Assembly (NCBI RefSeq): GCF_000013645.1
Contig: NC_007951.1
Location: forward strand, 1,488,001 to 1,552,000
Direction: 5' to 3'
Length of the DNA stretch: 64,000 bases
Source: Paraburkholderia xenovorans LB400
GTDB lineage: Bacteria; Pseudomonadota; Gammaproteobacteria; Burkholderiales; Burkholderiaceae
The notes beneath the pieces were generated by a model that had not been told where the DNA came from, did not search any database, and saw only the letters and a list, made by a program, of their open reading frames with translations. This document shows, piece by piece, positions 60,988 through 64,000 of this stretch. A program made the translations under genes and the position numbers. How positions within the stretch are numbered: the first letter of the stretch is position 1; each line of letters starts with the position of its first letter.

Positions 60988-61551
60988 ATGTCACCCGAAA
61001 CGCTCGCCCAAGCGCTGCAGATTCCGCTCGCCCGTGCTTCCCTGTGGGCCGATCCACTATCGGCCGCGATGGCGCTGTATGAGATCGACACGCCGGCTCG
61101 CGAGGCGGCCTTTCTCGCGCAGTGCGGCCATGAATGTGGCCGCTTTCAGTGGCTCCGCGAGCTGTGGGGCCCGACACCGGAACAGAAGCTTTATGAGCCG
61201 TTCACGCCGAAGTCTCGCGCATTGGGAAATACGACCGCCGGCGACGGTTTTCGCTATCGCGGTGGCGGCCTGCTCGGCATCACCGGTCGTTACAACTTCC
61301 GGGTGATGGGCCAGAAGATCGGCTTCGATCTCGAGGCCAACCCCGATCTCATTGTGCGTCCTGACGTCGCGTCGCTCGCATCAGCGCAATTCTGGGCCGA
61401 TAGAAACTTCAACGCATATGCCGATGCAGGCGAGTTTCTGACGCTGAGCCGGGCTATCAATCTCGGCAATCCGAACAGCACGGCGACACCGAATGGCATC
61501 GACGATCGCGAGCAGCTCTGGACGAGCTGCAAGGCTGCGCTCGGTGCGTGA
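60988..61551 (+). CDS. GH19 family endolysin
   Basis: 187 residues from the ATG at 60988, GGAG seven bases upstream. AAFLAQCGHECGRF places the general acid at E49; YRGGGLLGITGRYNF and NPDLIVRPDVASLASAQFW are typical of chitinase-like GH19 lysozymes of phages. Cleaves the glycan strand of peptidoglycan. No signal peptide, so release needs a holin. Confidence 0.93.
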   Translation: MSPETLAQALQIPLARASLWADPLSAAMALYEIDTPAREAAFLAQCGHECGRFQWLRELWGPTPEQKLYEPFTPKSRALGNTTAGDGFRYRGGGLLGITGRYNFRVMGQKIGFDLEANPDLIVRPDVASLASAQFWADRNFNAYADAGEFLTLSRAINLGNPNSTATPNGIDDREQLWTSCKAALGA

Positions 61552-61592
61552 CATAAACAGCGAGTTTGCGATTTTTCGCAATTTCGCAATCT

Positions 61593-61614
61593 GCCGCCTC
61601 GAGCGGCGTTTTTT
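61593..61614 (+). terminator. terminator between endolysin and holin-like genes
   Basis: GCCGC-CTCGA-GCGGC then G and six T's. A short but well-formed intrinsic terminator. A further inverted repeat TTGCGA...TCGCAA lies upstream at about 61566-61581. Confidence 0.72.
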
Positions 61615-61630
61615 CATTCTGGAGCTTTCG

Positions 61631-61999
61631 ATGAACTCTGCAACCTGGGTCAAATTTCTGGCCGGCATTCTCCTGTTTGGCGCGTGGCTGACGCTTGTTC
61701 TGATGCGCATCGTGCCGCCGGGCCCGCTCGTCGATGCAATCGGCTATGCCCTCGTGGGTCTCGGTATCTACCACGCGTCGGCCAACGGCTCATCGGTGTC
61801 CCCGTTGCTGGCATCACTGCTTGCGCGCTTGACGCCGACCGACGAGCCCACATCGACGACTACGGCCATGACGATCACGACTCCTGTTGCACAGACGCCG
61901 TCGGCAGCCACCGAGCCTGCTTCGGCATCTGCCGTGAGCGCGGCGCCGGGCGTGACCGTGATAGCGCCATCGGTGTCTGCGGCCGGAACGCTGCAATGA
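61631..61999 (+). CDS. holin-like two-helix membrane protein
   Basis: 122 residues from the ATG at 61631 with GGAG upstream. Two transmembrane helices (KFLAGILLFGAWLTLVLM and LVDAIGYALVGLGIYHA) are followed by a Ser/Thr/Pro-rich tail. Size and place beside the endolysin suggest the holin. The tail is longer than usual. Confidence 0.6.
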   Translation: MNSATWVKFLAGILLFGAWLTLVLMRIVPPGPLVDAIGYALVGLGIYHASANGSSVSPLLASLLARLTPTDEPTSTTTAMTITTPVAQTPSAATEPASASAVSAAPGVTVIAPSVSAAGTLQ

Positions 62000-62328
62000 T
62001 TCGGGCCGCGATCGCGCTTGCCGCGTGCGCGGTCCTCCAGGGTTGCGCGTCGCTGTGGTACGCCGGCATGGCGCGCTATGACATCGAGCCGATCACCAAC
62101 TCGAGCGGCGTGGCCACCAGCTGCTGCGTGCTGAAGGTCTGGAACGGCAAACAGATGGCCACGGTCGATGCGACCTTCACGCGCACCGCCGCCGGCGATT
62201 ACAGCATCTCGCTCAGGGAGACCGACGTTCAGGCCTTCCAGGGGCAAGCAACCGCCGCGGCAGCGGCATCCGACGTCGCAGCGGCGGCCGCTTCGGCAGC
62301 CGTTACGGCAATCAAAACCCTCAAGTAA
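61996..62328 (+). CDS. putative lipoprotein of the lysis region
   Basis: 110 residues; the start overlaps the holin-like stop (ATGA). Short signal with lipobox LQGC. The mature part is a small beta domain (TSCCVLKVWNGKQMATVDATFTR) then an Ala-rich helix. It could take the outer-membrane spanin place, but the sequence is not proline-rich like Rz1. Confidence 0.6.
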   Translation: MIRAAIALAACAVLQGCASLWYAGMARYDIEPITNSSGVATSCCVLKVWNGKQMATVDATFTRTAAGDYSISLRETDVQAFQGQATAAAAASDVAAAAASAAVTAIKTLK

Positions 62329-62338
62329 GAGATCCCCC

Positions 62339-62788
62339 ATGAAACGCTTATCCATGCTGCTCGCGGCAGGCCTTGTCGCGGCCGTCGCTCTTGTCGGCTG
62401 TGCCTCCGCTCCTACCCAGACGCCGGCGCAGATCGCCGCCAACATCTGTCCGGGCGTGCAATCCGAAATCGATGTGCTGCAGAAGTCCGGCGTCTTCACC
62501 GGCGGCGCGCAAGCCACGTTGACGAACCAGATTCAGCCGGACGTCGACGCGGTTTGCGCCGCCGGCGCGGCTTTGACCGTGACGACCGTCGATATTCGCA
62601 AACTCGTGCAGGCAACATTCCCGATCGTTGTAGCGGTGATCGCGAATTCGAGCCTGACCGATCAGCAGAAGCTGCAGGCGACGCTGGCCGTCGGCGTTGT
62701 GGTGACCGGCATCAACACCGCGCTTTCGCTACAGCCGGCGACGTCGACCACGGCGCCGGTGCCAGCTAGCGGAGCAATTGCATCATGA
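62339..62788 (+). CDS. putative lipoprotein of the lysis region
   Basis: 149 residues from the ATG at 62339. Signal peptide with lipobox LVGC, then a helical domain with two Cys (ICPGV, VCAAG). Next to the patatin gene, which overlaps its stop, so the two are likely made together. Function unknown. Confidence 0.65.
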   Translation: MKRLSMLLAAGLVAAVALVGCASAPTQTPAQIAANICPGVQSEIDVLQKSGVFTGGAQATLTNQIQPDVDAVCAAGAALTVTTVDIRKLVQATFPIVVAVIANSSLTDQQKLQATLAVGVVVTGINTALSLQPATSTTAPVPASGAIAS

Positions 62789-63609
62789 GCAACCGGATCC
62801 GCGTCGCATTGAGCGGATCCGGCTTTCGCCTCGGCGCGCACCTTGGCGCGCTGCAGGCGATCGTCGACGCCGGCTATGAAGTAGTGGAACTGGCAGGCAC
62901 GTCCGGCGGTTCGATTGTCTCGGCGATGTTCGCTGGCGGCATGAAGCTCGCGGACATGCACGAACTGTGCATGCAGATGGACTGGTCGCCGATGATGCGT
63001 TTCTCGCCTTGGGCGGTGGTGCGCCACCAGTCGCTGTGCACGGGCAACGCGCTGCAGGCGTTTCTCGAGCAGAGCACGCATGGCAAGACGTTCGTCGACT
63101 CGGCGATCGATCTGAAGATCATCGCGGCCGATCTGCTGACCGAGAGGGAGTTCCTGTTCAGCCGGCAGACCACGCCTAACGTGCCGATCGCGATGGCTGC
63201 GCGCGCGAGCGCATCGATTCCGATCGTCTTTCCGCCAGTGGCCTGCGCTGGCGCGCTGCTCGTCGACGGGGGCACATGCGACAACGTGCCGGCGAGCGAC
63301 CTTACCGTCGACGACGTGCCGCGGCTCGGGATCTATCTGGTATCGGATGACACGGCGCTTCGCCCGGGCAACTATGGTTTGCGCACGCTGGCGCCGCGGA
63401 TCATTGACTTGATGCTCGCCGCGAACGAGGCAGCGCACGTCGAGCTCGACACCAGGAGTGGGGCGACCATCGTGCGCGTGCCCACCGGCTATGCGAGTTC
63501 GTTCGATCGCAACATGCCGCTCGATATCCGCCGGCGCTTATACGATGACGGCTACGCAGCGACAAAGGCGGCCTTGTCAGCGCTCGAAATCTCGCGAGCC
63601 GGCGTCTAG
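62785..63609 (+). CDS. patatin-like phospholipase
   Basis: 274 residues. The catalytic Ser lies in GTSGG (S40) and the dyad Asp in DGG (D161); the oxyanion loop is SGSGFRLGAHLGAL. The enzyme should hydrolyse membrane phospholipids. No signal peptide. It sits at the end of the lysis genes, so it may help disrupt membranes at release or serve as a lysogenic conversion factor. Some CBASS effectors are patatins, but no cyclase is present. Confidence 0.88.
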   Translation: MSNRIRVALSGSGFRLGAHLGALQAIVDAGYEVVELAGTSGGSIVSAMFAGGMKLADMHELCMQMDWSPMMRFSPWAVVRHQSLCTGNALQAFLEQSTHGKTFVDSAIDLKIIAADLLTEREFLFSRQTTPNVPIAMAARASASIPIVFPPVACAGALLVDGGTCDNVPASDLTVDDVPRLGIYLVSDDTALRPGNYGLRTLAPRIIDLMLAANEAAHVELDTRSGATIVRVPTGYASSFDRNMPLDIRRRLYDDGYAATKAALSALEISRAGV

Positions 63610-63917
63610 TCCTTTCGGCCGTTCTTGCGCCGCTCTTCGAGGCGGCGCATCGCCGCTTCGGTCCTCTGCTCCTGACGTGGCGTTTGCGGATCAGTCAGGC
63701 AGGGCTCCGCATTGAGTTCGCGCTCAAAACATTCCCATACGGTCCCGGCAACGTATGCAGTGCCGCCGGCGCCGATCATCCTTCGGATCTGATCCGCGCG
63801 CATTACCGTCGCGCGTAGGCGATGAATTTCCTGCAGCAGACGGAGCACGGTCGGGGTCGGCTCACGATTGTAGATTTCGGCCAGTTCGGCAGCGGTCAAG
63901 GGCTTGCGATGGTGCAT
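63606..63917 (-). CDS. LexA-controlled hypothetical protein, candidate antirepressor
   Basis: 103 residues from the ATG at 63917; a TTG at 63929 is in frame. Helical and charged throughout (KPLTAAELAEIYNREPTPTVLRLLQEIHRLRATV; EERRKNGRKD end). It converges with the patatin gene. A consensus SOS box covers its promoter. Small SOS-controlled phage proteins such as 186 Tum inactivate repressors; that role is inferred from control and context, not from sequence similarity. Confidence 0.6.
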   Translation of the reverse strand: MHHRKPLTAAELAEIYNREPTPTVLRLLQEIHRLRATVMRADQIRRMIGAGGTAYVAGTVWECFERELNAEPCLTDPQTPRQEQRTEAAMRRLEERRKNGRKD

Positions 63918-63931
63918 GGCAGGCGTCAAAA

Positions 63932-63951
63932 CACTGTATGGATGAACAGTA
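63932..63951 (-). promoter_or_regulatory. LexA (SOS) box over the promoter of the last gene
   Basis: CACTGTATGGATGAACAGTA fits CTGT-N8-ACAG with matching flanks. Read leftward, TATACT (63953-63948) is the -10 and overlaps the box, so LexA would block transcription until DNA damage. Confidence 0.75.
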
Positions 63952-63975
63952 TAACGCCACCGTCGAAAGAGCCTT

Positions 63976-63992
63976 TTTCTGTGCCACAGAAA
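63976..63992. repeat. 17-bp palindrome near the right edge
   Basis: TTTCTGTG-C-CACAGAAA, perfect 8-bp arms with a one-base centre. It shares TCTGTGCCA with the repeats next to the integrase, so it may be an integrase or Xis site near attR. Confidence 0.55.
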
Positions 63993-64000
63993 GCGCCCAA

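Larger units (their letters stand above)
10806..64000. mobile_element. prophage, left ~53 kb (right end outside the window)
   Basis: It runs from the integrase at the tRNA-Ser 3' end through immunity, replication, packaging, head, contractile tail and lysis genes. The gene order is that of a temperate lambda-like phage with a Mu-like tail. All key structural genes are intact, so it may be inducible. It ends after base 64,000. Confidence 0.95.

Noticed and set aside
62785..63609. Patatin as a CBASS CapV effector
   Set aside because: No cyclase or regulatory genes are adjacent and the gene sits in the lysis cassette; standalone phospholipase is the safer reading.

Overview
The window comes from a high-GC beta-proteobacterium, most likely Burkholderia or Paraburkholderia. 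This is inferred from base composition, from the acetyl-CoA ligase / DUF4212 / VC_2705-type symporter neighbourhood, and from the style of the phage genes. It has two parts: about 10.8 kb of host chromosome, then the left ~53 kb of a prophage inserted at the 3' end of tRNA-Ser(GGA). The right attachment site lies beyond base 64,000.

Host part (1-10,805). Two large proteins that look like exported effectors come first. One is cut by the window edge and ends in an R-S-ExE ADP-ribosyltransferase-like domain. The other carries about 17 'xQT' motifs over 300 residues, resembling eukaryotic dynein light chain (LC8) docking arrays. Then come acs, a DUF4212 subunit with its sodium:solute symporter, and the tRNA.

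Prophage left arm (10,806-23,821, leftward). An operon from a pL-like promoter runs down to the integrase. It encodes a DUF4224 protein, a J-domain protein, an ASCH protein, a DUF5131 protein, a solo ParB-like protein, three exported or lipid-anchored proteins and many small unknowns.

Immunity region (23,822-25,128). A short CI-like repressor without a peptidase domain and a SWIM-like partner gene lie between two sets of TTACCTGTAGGTAA-type operators that overlap pL and pR. A YdaS/Cro-like gene starts the rightward operon. Two small leftward genes with matching promoters interrupt the start of that operon.

Rightward early operon (26.2-35.3 kb). It holds a replication initiator with internal 23-bp iterons, nucleases (MmcB-like, DUF1064, Ref), an Acb2/Tad1-type anti-CBASS sponge, HNH-like homing ORFs and a probable late regulator. 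A late promoter followed at once by a terminator suggests Q-type antitermination.

Late operon (35.4-63.6 kb). A cos-like region leads into lambda-type packaging and head genes (terminase, gpW, portal, S49 protease, decoration, capsid), then a Mu-type contractile tail (sheath, tube, frameshifted chaperone, tape measure, gp43-gp48 homologues) and fibres. A leftward cassette (XRE regulator, outer-membrane-like protein, TylF-like methyltransferase) separates the fibres from the lysis genes (membrane protein, GH19 endolysin, holin-like protein, two lipoproteins, patatin phospholipase). The last gene is leftward and has a LexA box, which makes it a candidate SOS-controlled inducer for a phage whose repressor looks non-cleavable.
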